Assembly: GCA_021292165.1 (NCBI GenBank)
Contig: JAHFWL010000428.1
Span: forward strand, 1-64,000
From: Shinisaurus crocodilurus
Taxonomy: Eukaryota > Chordata > Lepidosauria > Squamata > Shinisauridae
DNA: 64,000 bases
Direction: 5' to 3'
Both the position numbers and the translations under genes were made by a program. Positions within the stretch are counted from its first letter, which is position 1, and every line of letters starts with the position of its first letter. Shown here piece after piece: positions 47,610-58,964 of this stretch. The notes beneath the pieces are model-generated. The model made no database searches, had not been told where the DNA came from, and was given only the letters and a program-made list of their open reading frames with translations.

Positions 47610-47985
47610 CTTTGCACTATCCCCTACTAAAGGAGTCTGTCCTCCTCTGAGGTCACTGGGAGAGGCCCTGTGTGTTGGGTGTCCCCGCAGTCTCTGAGTC
47701 TCATCTGGTGGGAACGTGTGACGGTGGGGTCTTCTCTGTCCCTGTGCCCAGGCTTTGGGGTGTCCTGTCCGGGGAGAGTTCTTTGGCCCCCTCTCTGATG
47801 ACATCCTATTCCAGGCTAGCAATCTTTCTGTTCTGGAAGGCGTTTGGCTTTTCAGATGCTTGAATGTTAGACTTGATTATTTGCTGTTGTTATTAACAGG
47901 TTTGGCATTGTCTACTGTTTTGGTTTTAGCTTGTATATTTTTATTTATTTATTTATTTATTTTTATTATCCGGGAACACTGCCTG
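47610..47985 (+). mobile_element. LINE 3'UTR fragment
   Basis: The T-rich end GTTTTGGTTTTAGCTTGTAT is followed by a TTTA run (47938-47965), resembling an L2/CR1-type 3' end in direct orientation. The assignment is by layout only. Confidence 0.4.
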
Positions 47986-48049
47986 ATTAAGGTATTAAGT
48001 ACTCAAGAGCAGACAGCAGGAAGAATGCGAGACTGTGGCTAGAAGCATT

Positions 48050-49289
48050 GATGTTAATCCGTATATTTTATGGATGCTTTTCATGGATACTTGGGGGGGA
48101 AAATAGACTTTTACTACTTTAAAACATTGCAGTGTATCTTAACTCTATGAATGCAGTGCAGAAATGTTGGTACTGTTGCCATAAAAAGCTTCTTTGTTCC
48201 CAAGAGCTACACAATAATTGAAGAATTGGTTTGTACTGAGCCAGCATCTGCAGGCAAAAGATTATGTAAAAAATTTCAAGTCATACAAAACACTTAGGGG
48301 ATGATCCAGTCTGTCCCTTGAGTGTGGTAATGCATGTGTGTGAGAGATGGGCCCAACAGTGTGTGTGCGCGCATGTGTGTGTGTGTGTCAGGGAGACAAA
48401 ATTCTGCATATGGGAAGAGGAGAAAATGATGTAGCAGGGAACTGGACTGTCACCATTATTAGTAGGTTGGGCAGATGGAGGAGGAGGAAAAGAGAGAGGG
48501 AGGGAGAGTTGCATTCACTTTTATTGCTGAATGTTTTTATAAATATGTGCCTAAGTTCCTTGGGGCAATTTGGTACATTAGCAAACTGTAGACACGACAA
48601 TATGGACAACTCTTAAATAAGTGGAGGGATTTTAATGTCGTTAGCAGGGCTGTCCACCAGTTCAAGATTTGATTTAGTTGATTAGCCATCTGTCTTGGAA
48701 TCAATTGATTACACTAAAATAAATGTGCTCAAAAGGGCTCAAAATAGGTGCCTTTCTCAGGATTTTGAAGGAAGGGTGCACTAACTTGCAGTTTTTTGTT
48801 TTTTTTAAAAGAAAAAAGCTGCCACTTACTGTACAAAGAAAAAGCCAACTTTAATATTTTTATTCTTTATTCCTTAACATGCCCATGCTAAATCAGTTTT
48901 AAAAATACATGCTTGTGTTATTAAGTGATCTGTGTACCTATTAAATCAATTAATGCTTGCCACCCTGGCTGTTCATTTTCTGACTACAGAAGCTTTGCCT
49001 TGCCATCATTCCTTAATGGTACTGAGACTGTGTTGCTACACCATCTGTATAGACAGAGGAAAGAAGGTGTCCGTTCCACCCATTATTTGTTGCATGGTCA
49101 GTTCATCTACTCTGAAAGCCTGATGTTGGGCTGCTAGACCCAGTAAGGTTGTGGAGCTGAACCCTTAAACAGCCTGGATCAGGAAGTGTGACAGTCCCCA
49201 GGATGGAGAAAAAGAAAATATGTGATGCTGCTCCAAAAGAGATAGCTGTCATCACACTGAGAGAGATTCAGAAGCAGCTAGAACCGGAG
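48050..49289. other. Gene-free stretch
   Basis: A (GT)n run lies at about 48360-48388. Nothing else is recognised. Confidence 0.45.
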
Positions 49290-49297
49290 TTCTAGAG

Positions 49298-49432
49298 CAG
49301 TGTTCTCCAACCTTGGGTCCCCAGATGTTTTTGGCCTACAACTCCCAACATGCCCCAGCCAGCATAGCTGGCTGGGGCATGCTGGGAGTTGTAGGCCAAA
49401 AACATCTGGGGACCCAAGGTTGGAGAACACTG
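49298..49432. mobile_element. hAT hairpin MITE, copy 5
   Basis: It is a 135-bp palindrome of the CAGTGTTCTCCAACC family. Flanks TTCTAGAG and CACTAAAG match at only 5 of 8 bases, so the duplication has mutated or the flanks recombined. Confidence 0.88.
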
Positions 49433-49837
49433 CACTAAAGCTACACCGCTTGTTGAGTGTGTGAAGGGTTGGTTTTCTTTATGGCTTTAGAAAAAGCATT
49501 AAACCAGGAGAGGGGAAAGCTGCTTCTCCCCCCCCCCGTCAAGGGCGACATTCCCTTAGTGGTAATTTGTTGGGGACCGCATGCCAGCGGTGGGCAGGGC
49601 AGGGCAGAAGCCAGTGATGGAAGGGGCCAGAGCCAACAATGGGGAGGGCCACCCCTTTTCTTTCTCTCTTTCTATCACCCCTTCTCTTCCCCACTCTCCC
49701 TCTCTCTCCCTCTCCCTCCTCCTCCCCACCCAGTGGCTCCTGGGGAAGGGACAAGTTGCTCTTGCCAAAGGTCTGAGCTGATCGCTTGCAGAAGGTTTTT
49801 GAAATTAGGCTGGGGGCTGCGTGCGGGCTGAAGGTTG

Positions 49838-50373
49838 CAGGGATGTTGAAGAGTCCTTGGTCTCGAGTCACGAGTCGAGTCACGAGTCTTTGGACCCGAG
49901 TCTCGAGTCCGAGTCCGAGTCCTTGGTCCAAAATGGTGACTCACGAGTCACGAGTCACGAGTCCCTCCCAAAGCTGACTCCACGAGTCCCTATTAAAATC
50001 AATGCATTTTCCCCCCAACAAAATAAGGCTATTTCAGATGTGTGGCTTAAATAAATTCTAGGCACAAGTGTGCCTTTTTATTTCAAAACTCTGCAACTGA
50101 TTTTGGCAAGAACAGACCAGGCAGACAAACCCAAAATGTCTGAAAGGTTGCATTTTAGGAAAATGATTTTAAAAAATAAACTTGCTGTACTTCCTAAAAC
50201 CTATCCATGTTGCATTTGAGGAACACGATTTTGGAACACAAGTCCTTGGTCTCGAGTCCCGAGTTGAGTCTCGAGTCCCATTGAAAATATTGGGACTCAA
50301 GTCCGAGTCGAGTCAGAGGGGGGACTCAGGCCGACTCACGAGTCGAGTCCTCGAGTCCGAGTCCCCATCCCTG
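49838..50373. mobile_element. hAT element with subterminal GAGTC arrays, short copy (536 bp)
   Basis: The ends CAGGGATG/CATCCCTG match the 696-bp copy, and an exact 8-bp duplication GAAGGTTG lies at 49830-49837 and 50374-50381. It lacks the repeated GGCAGG block of the long copy but keeps both GAGTC arrays. It sits in the end of another hAT-like sequence (GGTTGCCCACCCCTGC). Confidence 0.92.
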
Positions 50374-50399
50374 GAAGGTTGCCCACCCCTGCAATAGAC

Positions 50400-51980
50400 A
50401 AATTATTGGGGGAGAGGGGTTATTAACAGCTCCTAGCCTTGATCTGCTTTTCAGAGGTCAGACGAAGGGATCAAAGGGAACGGCTGCAATCACCATCGTG
50501 CATTGCTTGTGAGCCGCCAGAGGCATCCGGCTGGCCCCTGCTGGAGCAACACGATGGGCTGGATTGACTTTGGTCTGATTCAGCAAAGACATGCTTAAGT
50601 TCTTGCATGCATATCTTGAAGTCTAGAGGCTGCTGAATTATTCTTGCTTTATGACCCAGGGACAACGAAACATACTGCTTATTAACCATTTGTCTTGGCC
50701 AGGAGTATGGGGCGATCCTCATGACCTCAACTGACAATTCTGTTCCAGACAGAAGGAGTCACTGCACCACGGATATAAACAAGACAGCCCCCCCCCCTGC
50801 AAATGCCTGTCCTTAACCATTTATGGGGAGCCAGATTTAAAGAAACCTTGCCAAATTCCTCATACATACAGCTGGCCCTTCATAGAATCTGCTTGCCTTT
50901 TGAATATTTTAACATTTACTGCATCTGTAGAAAAATAATATAAACACTAAACTGTACCACAGTTCTTTGAGAGTCACACAGCCCTCTGAACAGCAGACCT
51001 GACAATGGTAAACAAGAGATGGTAAGGGTTTGTTTGTTTTTCGACCAGCAACACAAGAAGTGCTCAAGGATAACAACAAATACAAAATCAGCAGCAACTA
51101 CTGCACCAACAGATTACTCCATTGCCGTAATGTAGAAGTAAATGTCATTTGGCAACAAACTATAACTAAATAAAATCTAAAAGGAGCACTTGCATAGGTA
51201 GATCATAGATAGATTTGTTTGAACCACAGAAGTAATGACAAGAACCATGAACAGATAATTTGGATACAAATGGTCAAAATCTATATAGTGAGGAGAGCCT
51301 TATCAAAATAAGGCAATTTCAAACCAGCAGTGGAAACGTACTGTTCAAGTGTGCTAAATGTAACTATGAGAAAGATACCTTTCCTAGTAATTTGACACCA
51401 CGCAGAATGTTCCCATTAAATATTAGAAGCTGCACAAACCCACATTTAAGAGTGTTACCCTCTCCCATCCATGATGCTATTCTCTGCCCATGCGCCACAC
51501 CCACTGCAGTTCACAATCCATACACCTCTTGAAAAATTAAGCCTTCTGGCTGTTCTAGGTTATAAAGTGACCACCAGGCCTCAGAACAAGAATGGGGAAA
51601 GGGGTAGTTTTTACCCTTCCAGGAGAGTGGATTCCAAGATAGTATATTTTGATTCTGATATGTAGAACTGAAATTAGAATACTGGAATTTGCATGTGGGG
51701 TTTCCAAGTAACCACTCTCTGACATTCATTATTTAAATTTTGATATGAATGCTGTTAATTAGATAGTAAATGTTATCTATGCAGTAAGGTTTGGGTGTAA
51801 CCCCTTAAACCTCATCACCACCACCACCTTTATGTTACCTCCACAGTGTGGAACTCACTGTAGTGTGGCCCCTCCATACTCCAGTGTTGCCATGGAACTT
51901 GGGGCAACACTAGCACCTTCCAAATGGCCCAGATCTTCTGATGTCACCTTTATGGAGTGGAAAGGAACCACAAAGCAACC
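50400..51980. other. Gene-free stretch
   Basis: I see no recognised element or exon. Confidence 0.45.
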
Positions 51981-51988
51981 ATTCCCAC

Positions 51989-52275
51989 CAAGGCTGCGCC
52001 GAGATGTTTTGCTGCCTGAGGCAAAAGTCAGCATGCCCCCCCCCCATTCCATGTACAGAAGCTGACCAGACTGGCCGCCGAGTCTGACTTCAATGCTGGC
52101 TGCCTCTACCGCACCAGAGGACAGCAGCAGGGAAGCTTAGGGGGTGCAGGACAGGCTGTGTGATACACAGGGACCTCTGCCCCCTGCCCCCACCATCTTG
52201 CTGCCACTCCCTGCCCAACAGGATCTGCCGCCTGAGGCAGCCGCCTCACTTTGCATCATGGGAGGGCCAGCCCTG
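51989..52275. mobile_element. hAT non-autonomous element, 287 bp
   Basis: CAAGGCTGCGCC at the left and GGGCCAGCCCTG at the right are degraded inverted ends. An exact 8-bp duplication ATTCCCAC lies at 51981-51988 and 52276-52283. Confidence 0.85.
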
Positions 52276-52324
52276 ATTCCCACATCGCAAAGGTAACTTG
52301 TAATGGCAGCTAGACCTTCTCTTC

Positions 52325-52410
52325 CTGAGACCCTGGAGAGCCTCTGTCAACAGTACTGGACTAGATGGATGAAGAGTTTGGTATAATGCAGCTTCCTGTG
52401 TTGGTATTAG
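52325..52410 (+). mobile_element. tRNA-Ala SINE tail fragment
   Basis: GAGACCCTGGAGAGCCTCTG, GTACTGGACTAGATGGATGA and ATGCAGCTTCCTGTG match the body of the SINE at 58965-59160 in direct orientation. Confidence 0.65.
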
Positions 52411-52529
52411 TTTCCCCATCTTTGAACAAAGCACAATACTAAAATCCAGATGAACTATGATGCCCACATTAACATAGGTACTTCAGGGATTCTTTCATTT
52501 ATTATTACTTGTGTATCCTGGCCTTCCTC

Positions 52530-54130
52530 CAAGGAATTCAGGGAAATATCTATTTGTTTATTTGTTTGTACTATTTATATACCACTAAGTATAACAAAAT
52601 CCCTAAGCAGTTTAGATATAAATATTAAAATCACATTTAAAATACAATTTTAAAAACAATTCCAATTACAATCATCATCATCATACAGAGCATTACAGGA
52701 GCAGTAAAATGGAGCAGCATTATTAATTTAATTACGAGCCAGGGAAAGCCTGGGTGAACAAGTACATTTTCAGCAGGCGTTTGAAAGATGCCACATTTTA
52801 TGCCTCTTGAACTGCACAAGGGAGAGTTTCCCAAAAGGTGGGTGCTGCTACTGAGAAGGCCCACCGTCAAGGTATTACACAGTGAAATTCTGCTAATGGG
52901 GGAATGACTAGTAAGGCCTCCTCTGATGATCTTAAAGGTCGGTTGGGTATATATAAGGGAAGGTGGTTTGCTAGATATCCTGGTCCCAAGTTCTTTAGGG
53001 CTTTGTATGACAATAATATATGCTTGAACGTGGCTCAGTAGCTAATAGGTAGCCAGTGCAATTCTTTTAACACAGATCTTATGTGAGCATAGCTGGGTGT
53101 CCCAGTGAGCACCCTAGCTGCTGCGTTCTGCACTAGCTGCAGCTTCTGAACCAGGCCCAAGGGCAGACCCACATAGATCATAGATTTCATAGATTTCATA
53201 GATCATAGAGTTGGAAGGAGCCTACAAGGCTATCGAGTCCAACCCCCTGCTCAATGCAGGAAACTAGAGGAGGGGTCTCCCATCCAAGTAATAACCAGGC
53301 TTGACCCTGCTTAGCTTTCCACGCTCAGACAAGCTGAGCCAGCGTAAGCCACAGGCAGTAGTCTAATCATGAGGTTACCAGTGCACGGACCACTTTAGCT
53401 AGGTTATCCCTATCCAGGAATGGGCTTAGTTAGAGTACCAAGTGAGTTGGTAATGGGCGCTTCGGGCCACAGAGGTCATCTGGACCTCCAGTGACAGAGA
53501 TGGATCCAGGAGCACCCCCAAACTACATGCCTGCTCCTTCAGAGGGAGTGCAACCCCAACCAGAACAGGCAAACAGCCCGATTCCCAGGCCTGGGAACTG
53601 CCAACCCATAGGGTCTCTGTCTTATCAGGATTCAGCTTCGGTTTATTAGTCCTCATCCAAGCCATAACTGCATCCAGGCACCGGTTCAGAACGTGCACAA
53701 CCTCTCCCGGTTCAGATCTCATGGAGAAATAGAGTTGGATGTCATCAGCATACTGGTGATGCCTTGCCCCAAATCTCCTGATGACCTCTCCCAATGGCTT
53801 CATATAGATATTAAATAACATTGGGGACAAGATCAGTTCAGCTGCCATGGGGCCAAGGTGCAGTCACCTAAGGCTATTCTCTGGAACCAACTCTGGCAAG
53901 TATGAGTCGAACCACTGTAGGGCAGTGCCTCCAGCTCCCAACTCACAGAGGAGGTCCCGGAAGATACTGTGGTCAATGCTATCAAAAGCTGCTGAGAGAT
54001 CCAGAAGTAACAGGGTCACACTCCCCCTGTCTCTTTCCCGAAGAAGGAAATCCATCGGGATGAACAAGGTCGATTCCATCCCAAAACCAGGCCTGAATCC
54101 AGACTGGAATGGATTTTGAAGATACATGGA
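52530..54130 (-). pseudogene. L2/CR1-type LINE, 5'-truncated, split by a SINE
   Basis: On the minus strand, frames 54127-53864 and 53848-53426 encode RT segments in family order: PFQSGFRPGFG, LRERDRGSVTLLLLDLSAAF, LSPMLFNIYMKPLGEVIRRF, the intact catalytic box YADDIQLYF (53731-53757), MRTNKPKLNPDKTETLWVG and LGVLLDPSLSL. A frame break near 53850 removes the segment between WFDSYL and LSPML. The 3'UTR continues to about 52530, where it ends in A/T-rich repeats. A 5S-derived SINE sits within it at 53177-53353. The N-terminal endonuclease is missing, so the element is dead despite the intact YADD. Confidence 0.9.
53177..53353 (-). mobile_element. 5S rRNA-derived SINE nested in the L2 LINE
   Basis: The minus strand shows CTTGTCTGAGCGTGGAAAGC and AGCTAAGCAGGGTC (5S box A region), TTGGATGGGAGACC (box C region), a CR1-like tail and repeated ATCTATGAA units at the 3' end. 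LINE sequence resumes on both sides, so it inserted after the LINE. Confidence 0.9.
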
Positions 54131-54439
54131 GCTACCTCATTTTATTTTTATTGCAACCTTCCAAGGAGGCTTAAGCAAAAGTATAGCAACTGTCCCAAGG
54201 TGATGTTTTATTGCTGAATAGGGATTTGAGTTCAGATCTCCGGATCCAAGTCCACTATACCAGATTGACTCTGATTTTATATCTAGTCATTGCACCCCCT
54301 GTTGTTTCCTGTTTTGTTAAAAGAGTTTTCATCTGTCCTGGTCTGATGCAATTTTGCAGACAGTTTTCATTTTATGTCAAAATTTGGCATCAAGTATTAG
54401 TGTTTAAAATTTTGCAATGTGTGGGTTGGATCCTGATGT

Positions 54440-54515
54440 GAGTCATAACTAGCTTAAGTCCCGTTGATTTCAACGGGTCTACTCTAAGTATGCTTAAATC
54501 TGGATCTAACCCTAC
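54440..54515. mobile_element. Short palindromic repeat fragment
   Basis: TTAAGTCCCGTTGATTTCAA with CGGGTCTACTCTAAGTATGC is a diverged copy of the 55275 family. Confidence 0.5.
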
Positions 54516-54817
54516 GTCTATCTTATTCTGATATCACAGTACAATGGGGGATACCTGGAGTTCAAATTTTGCAATCTGTCCAATTTTGAGTCATGCTGAA
54601 TTTTAATTTCCAGTCTTCAAAATGTGCATAGAAGAGATTCGGGACTCAGTCTTAGCACCTGGCTCCACCTGGGTAGGTAGCAGCTACCTTTATATTTTGG
54701 TACAATAAACAGATGGCTTCCATCATGTTATACTTCTGTTATAGTTGTATCACTTGAATTGTAACATGTTGGCAATATTTGTACACATTTGTCCATGTGC
54801 ACATTTTTTTGTTTTAT

Positions 54818-54850
54818 ACACACACACACATACACATACACATACACACA
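54818..54850. repeat. (AC)n microsatellite
   Basis: An ACAC/ACAT run on the plus strand. Confidence 0.85.
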
Positions 54851-54934
54851 GCCGCTTAGAGGTTTTATTATACTTAGCAGTAAATAAATACTACAAATTA
54901 ATAAATACAGAGCTATGAACTCATCAAGGTGCCT

Positions 54935-55095
54935 TATAATGCATGATGAGGCCATTGGCCCATCTACCCCAGTACAGTCTGCTAGCTCTACAGAATCTCA
55001 GGGAGAGCCCTTCCCAGGCTTGTCACCTGAGTTCCTTAATTGGAGATGCCAGGGGTTGACCCTGGGAATTTCTGCATGCAAAATATATGGCCCCT
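54935..55095 (-). mobile_element. tRNA-Ala-derived SINE, diverged
   Basis: Inverted order of the family at 58965: GGCCCATCTACCCCAGTACA, CTCAGGGAGAGCCC, TGGAGATGCCAGGGGTTGACC (B box end) and TTTCTGCATGCAAA. Confidence 0.7.
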
Positions 55096-55274
55096 CTCCA
55101 AATTGTTAAAGCTACAGATCCCTTCCTTCCTCCAGCAACTGAAACAGCAGCTGGTGGCCTTCTAACCTACAAGCAACACGGCCAACCAAGCACCCAACCA
55201 GCAAGCACATGATCAGGAGGTAACTATTTTGTTGGATGGGGACAACACAGAGCATGACATTAAACAGCTACGGT

Positions 55275-55358
55275 TGCAATCCTACACACATTTATCTGGC
55301 AGTAAGCCCCACTGAGCTCTATGGGGCTTACTTCTGAGTAGACATGTATAGGATTGCA
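55275..55358. mobile_element. Short palindromic repeat (TGCAATCCTA family)
   Basis: TGCAATCCTACACA and TGTATAGGATTGCA are inverted ends. GTAAGCCCCACTGAGCTC and its inverse form the inner stem. This is the best copy in the window. Confidence 0.75.
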
Positions 55359-55363
55359 CTGTG

Positions 55364-55503
55364 CAGGGGTCGGGGGGCAACTTGTGGCCCTCCAGATATT
55401 TTGTCCTACAACTCCTATCATGTCTCACTATTGGCTATCCTGGCTAGGGCTGATGGGAGTTGTAGGCCAAAATATCTGGAGGGCCACAAGTTGCCCCCAC
55501 CCG
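55364..55503. mobile_element. hAT palindromic MITE (CAGGGGTCGGGGGGCAAC)
   Basis: The arms contain CTTGTGGCCCTCCAGATATT and its near-exact inverse at about 55470-55490. The right end is degraded and no duplication is visible. It abuts the repeat at 55275. Confidence 0.75.
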
Positions 55504-55929
55504 TTTCAAAGGAAATGCACCAATTTGGACAGAAGCCAAAATCAAATTGTTTTCTCTGTATGAATATCCATTCTAGAGCCAAGATACTCACAGAGCAAAA
55601 CTACACAGTACCTGCAAAGTGTGACATTCCTGACAGCTTCTTCTTGTAGGGCTTAGGCAAAGCAGTTTTGGGAGGGGTGCTGTCCAGTGGAGAAGTGGAG
55701 GGGGTGCTTAAGGGTTAAGCCTTCCTCTGCCTGCCACTTTCCAACTGCAACTCCCCTCCCACCAATACATTTTCCCTGTATGGGGTTCCAGGCATGTTCT
55801 TGTGAGGTTTACATAGCCAGCAAGCAGCTAGAAACCCACAAGAGGAAAGGTGGCAGAGAAGCTGCAGGGGAAAGTATCTGGCATGGGGAGGGTAAGGTAC
55901 CCTGCTCAGTCCCCCTAGGGATGGATGAA

Positions 55930-56260
55930 TCTGTCAATTTCGGTTTCTCTCATTTCTCATTTTTTCTGATTTTAACTTCTATTTGTCCCAAAGCTTGAGA
56001 ATTTTTCCATCCTTGAGTTCAGTTTCTCTCAAACTTTGAGATATTTTTTTTAAAGTTCACATGAACATTTGTATGCATTTTGTGTGCATTTCTCATAATA
56101 CATACATTTTTGTATGCAATTTCCCCTAATTTATACTTCTTTTCATGCAATTTTCCTAATTTAATATGCTTTTTAATGTTCTTTTCACCAATATACACAT
56201 TTTTGTGTGTGTGCACTTTCCCCTAATACACACATTTTGTATGCAATTTTTAATTGGACA
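55930..56260. repeat. Degenerate ~31-bp minisatellite
   Basis: About six units of the type ACATTTTTGTATGCAATTTC plus CCTAATTTAT recur from 56070 to 56250 at about 31-33 nt. They are preceded by T/C-rich sequence from 55935. Confidence 0.65.
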
Positions 56261-57284
56261 TCTCGACTGCAAAATTTAGAGAAATGCAAATTTCAAAGGA
56301 CACCTGAGTTTGTGTGTTGATTCAAAAGTGTGAAATTAGTTAAGTTTGCATTAAATGTGAACCAAATGTATTGTATTCCCCCCCCCCCCAATCTCTGCTC
56401 CCCAAGCTGTTTCTCTTCTACAAATTGCACTCTCTCAAACCTTTGCTTAGAAAAAGCATCTCTCTGGATTTTACTGTGTGCATTGACATGTAACATGTAA
56501 TTTGGCTCACAGAGCTCTTAGGTTGCGACCAATGCTTTCCGGTTGCAACTGCATCCTATTAAGAGAGCAATCTTAATAGAACAAACTATATCCTATTAAG
56601 AGAGCAATCCTATGGCCCCAGAGGGGCCATAGGATTTGGTGGATCCCCCCCCCCAGGGATTTTCTCCCCCCAGCCACCACAGAAAGCTTTGTGGTGGATT
56701 CCTCACTCAAGGTTGCTGTCATGACCATGAAAGAAGAAAGGGGCTGCACCAGTGAGCGGGGAGGGGAGAGGAGAATCTGTTAGGAAGATAAGCAAGCTAG
56801 ATGGGCTCAGAGGCCCGTCTAGCTCAAAAGAACAAAAGGAGGAACAGGAGGCAAAAATGCCCCTGTTGTTTCTCCTGCCCTGCCTGGCTCTTGCCGGCAG
56901 AGCTTAGGATAGTCAGAGGGCTCAAGTATCAGAGACCCCCATCTGTTGAATGCCAATCCTGTAGGATTGTGCTCTAAGACACAAATCAAATCTTTTGTAG
57001 GCAGTTCTAGGTTCACTTCCTCAGTTAAGTGCTACTGGGGCATCCTTGAGGCAACCTCCTCCTCCAGAGGGGGGGGGTGCACTGTGACCATCAGCAGCCA
57101 CTTCACAGAGGCTGTTGCCATAAGTGAGGAGATGACCCCTTTCACTATCCCAGCAGTAGCAACCTCTGGTCCAAAGCCTGACCTTTGTTGGCCTGATGTC
57201 TTTCATCCTGGAAGATACTTCTTGTCATATGGAAGACACACAATGGCAACATATCCTCTTGGTGGGGATGAAGTGCTAAAGCAG
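56261..57284. other. Gene-free stretch
   Basis: C runs lie at 56380-56389 and 56646-56653. A 24-nt block (ATCCTATTAAGAGAGCAATC) is repeated at about 56551 and 56588. No exon is visible. Confidence 0.5.
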
Positions 57285-57660
57285 CTTCTCCCAACCTGGT
57301 GCCCCCCACCCCAGATAACTACAAAACAAGAAAGCCAGTGTCACGTAGTGGTTAGAGTGCTGGAGATCCGGGTTCTAGTCCCCACTCAGCCATGAAGCTC
57401 ACTGGGTGACTTTGGGCCAGTCACTGACTCTCAGCCTAACCTACCTCACAGGGTTGTTGTGAGGATAAAAATGGAGAGGAGGAGGACCATGTAAGCCACC
57501 TTGGGTTCATTGCAAGAGGGGAAAAAAAGGTGGGATATAAATGGAATAATAAAGAAATAAACTTCTATCAGTCCCAGTCAGCATGGCCAACAGTCAGGAA
57601 TGCTGGGAGTTGTAGTCCAAGACGTCTGGAGGGCACCAGGTTGAAGAAGGCTGAAATGTG
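57285..57660. mobile_element. CAGCCTTCTCC-family MITE interrupted by a SINE
   Basis: The left arm (AGCAGCTTCTCCCAACCTGG, 57285-57325) and the right arm (GGAGGGCACCAGGTTGAAGA, about 57626-57650) are separated by a Sauria SINE. With the SINE removed, the arms and centre (CAGTCAGCATGGCCAA) form the usual palindrome. Confidence 0.8.
57331..57562 (+). mobile_element. Sauria SINE nested in a MITE
   Basis: AGTGGTTAGAGTGCTG, CCACTCAGCCATGAAGCTCA, ACAGGGTTGTTGTGAGGATA and GGGATATAAATGGAATAATA follow family order. Confidence 0.9.
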
Positions 57661-57662
57661 GA

Positions 57663-58225
57663 AGGTTGCCTCTTCAAGACCCAATGATAACAATTCAACC
57701 TCTTGCCTCCTTCTAGTCAAAGATTTGTATAACTTCACATTTTAATATCTATTACTGCAAGAACTGTCATAAAGACTTCATTCATTTTATAGTACCAGAG
57801 GGTGTAAACTGATTACAAACACTTCACTTCACAGTCCCGCTGAGAGGCAAGAGAGGATTGTTCAGGCAATTGTACAAAAGAAGAAAAGAAATCATAATTG
57901 GCTCAGAATATAGAATATTTAGCCTATAGAATATTCTATAGAATATTTAGAATATTTAGCCTAGCATTCCATTTGTCTTAAAAATAAAAATAAAAATAAA
58001 AATAAATAAATAAAGACTTGTTCTGCCTGGTTTAAATAAAATAAATGTCTAGCAGAAGAAAGTACTATCAGAGGCTCCCATTCACTATCAGTCATTCGGA
58101 GCCTCCAGCATTCCTATGTTTAGAAATATCTTCAGCCTCGACCTTCTTAATTAATAGTCTTTGTCAATGCTCCTCTCTTTTATGAACTTGCCTTGCTATT
58201 ACTGTTGTTTTAAATCAAATGGCAG
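57663..58225. other. Gene-free stretch
   Basis: An (AAAAAT)/(AAAT) run lies at 57980-58012, and a repeated TAGAATATTTAGCCTA word at 57910-57963. Confidence 0.5.
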
Positions 58226-58227
58226 TG

Positions 58228-58350
58228 ATCACATGAGAAGAGCCCTGCTGGATCAGACCTCAAGGGCCCATCCAGTCTAGCATGCCATTTCCTGGATGCT
58301 TCTGGGAAGCCCATGGGCTGAACATGAAGGCTACTGCCCTCCCTTCTTCT
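58228..58350. repeat. CR1-like LINE 3' fragment
   Basis: AAGAGCCCTGCTGGATCAGA and CATCCAGTCTAGCATGCCAT match the start of the copies at 39285 and 44660. Confidence 0.65.
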
Positions 58351-58960
58351 TTGCCCCTTAGCAACCTCGTAAACCACATTCCATGCCCATGTATCCTAAA
58401 GATCAGTTTTGTGGTATAAGGAAAAAATGTTCCTTTTATTTCCCTGGCTGCATATTAATTTCACTGGGTACCCCCCAATTCTAGAAGTTTGTGCGGGAAA
58501 GAGAGAGAGATTGCCCTTTTCTCTTTACCCAGGCCATTTATATTTGCATGCATCCATACCAAATTCTCCCTTATCCATGTCATATACATGGTCATTTTCT
58601 ATGCCCTTACTATACATTTACCTGTCTTATTAGATCGTTGTTTCAGTGAGATGATTCAACTAGAACTTGTACACAAAACTGAGGGTATAGGCAGTCCATG
58701 GATTATATAAGGGGTTAGTGATACTTCCTGTATTGTTCTCTGTCCCTTGCCCAATCATTTGAACATTCTGTTTCTTGTTTTGAAGAACCTTAACTCAATG
58801 TTATATGCATATTACAGCAGAAGGGATTACTGTGCCAAGTTTCTAAATTCCTACCACTGAGGTAGGAGGATCAGTCTTCTAGAGAGCAGCCCCCTTCCTC
58901 ACAGGTCAGTGTCAGCCAATCTCTGTATCTCTCAGTGGCTGGCTTCTACATATGATTCAA
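58351..58960. other. Gene-free stretch
   Basis: I see no recognised element. Confidence 0.4.
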
Positions 58961-58964
58961 GAAC

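Noticed and set aside
41031..50373. GAGTC arrays as a CRISPR-like or satellite array
   Set aside because: The words are short, irregular and confined to both ends of hAT elements with 8-bp target duplications.
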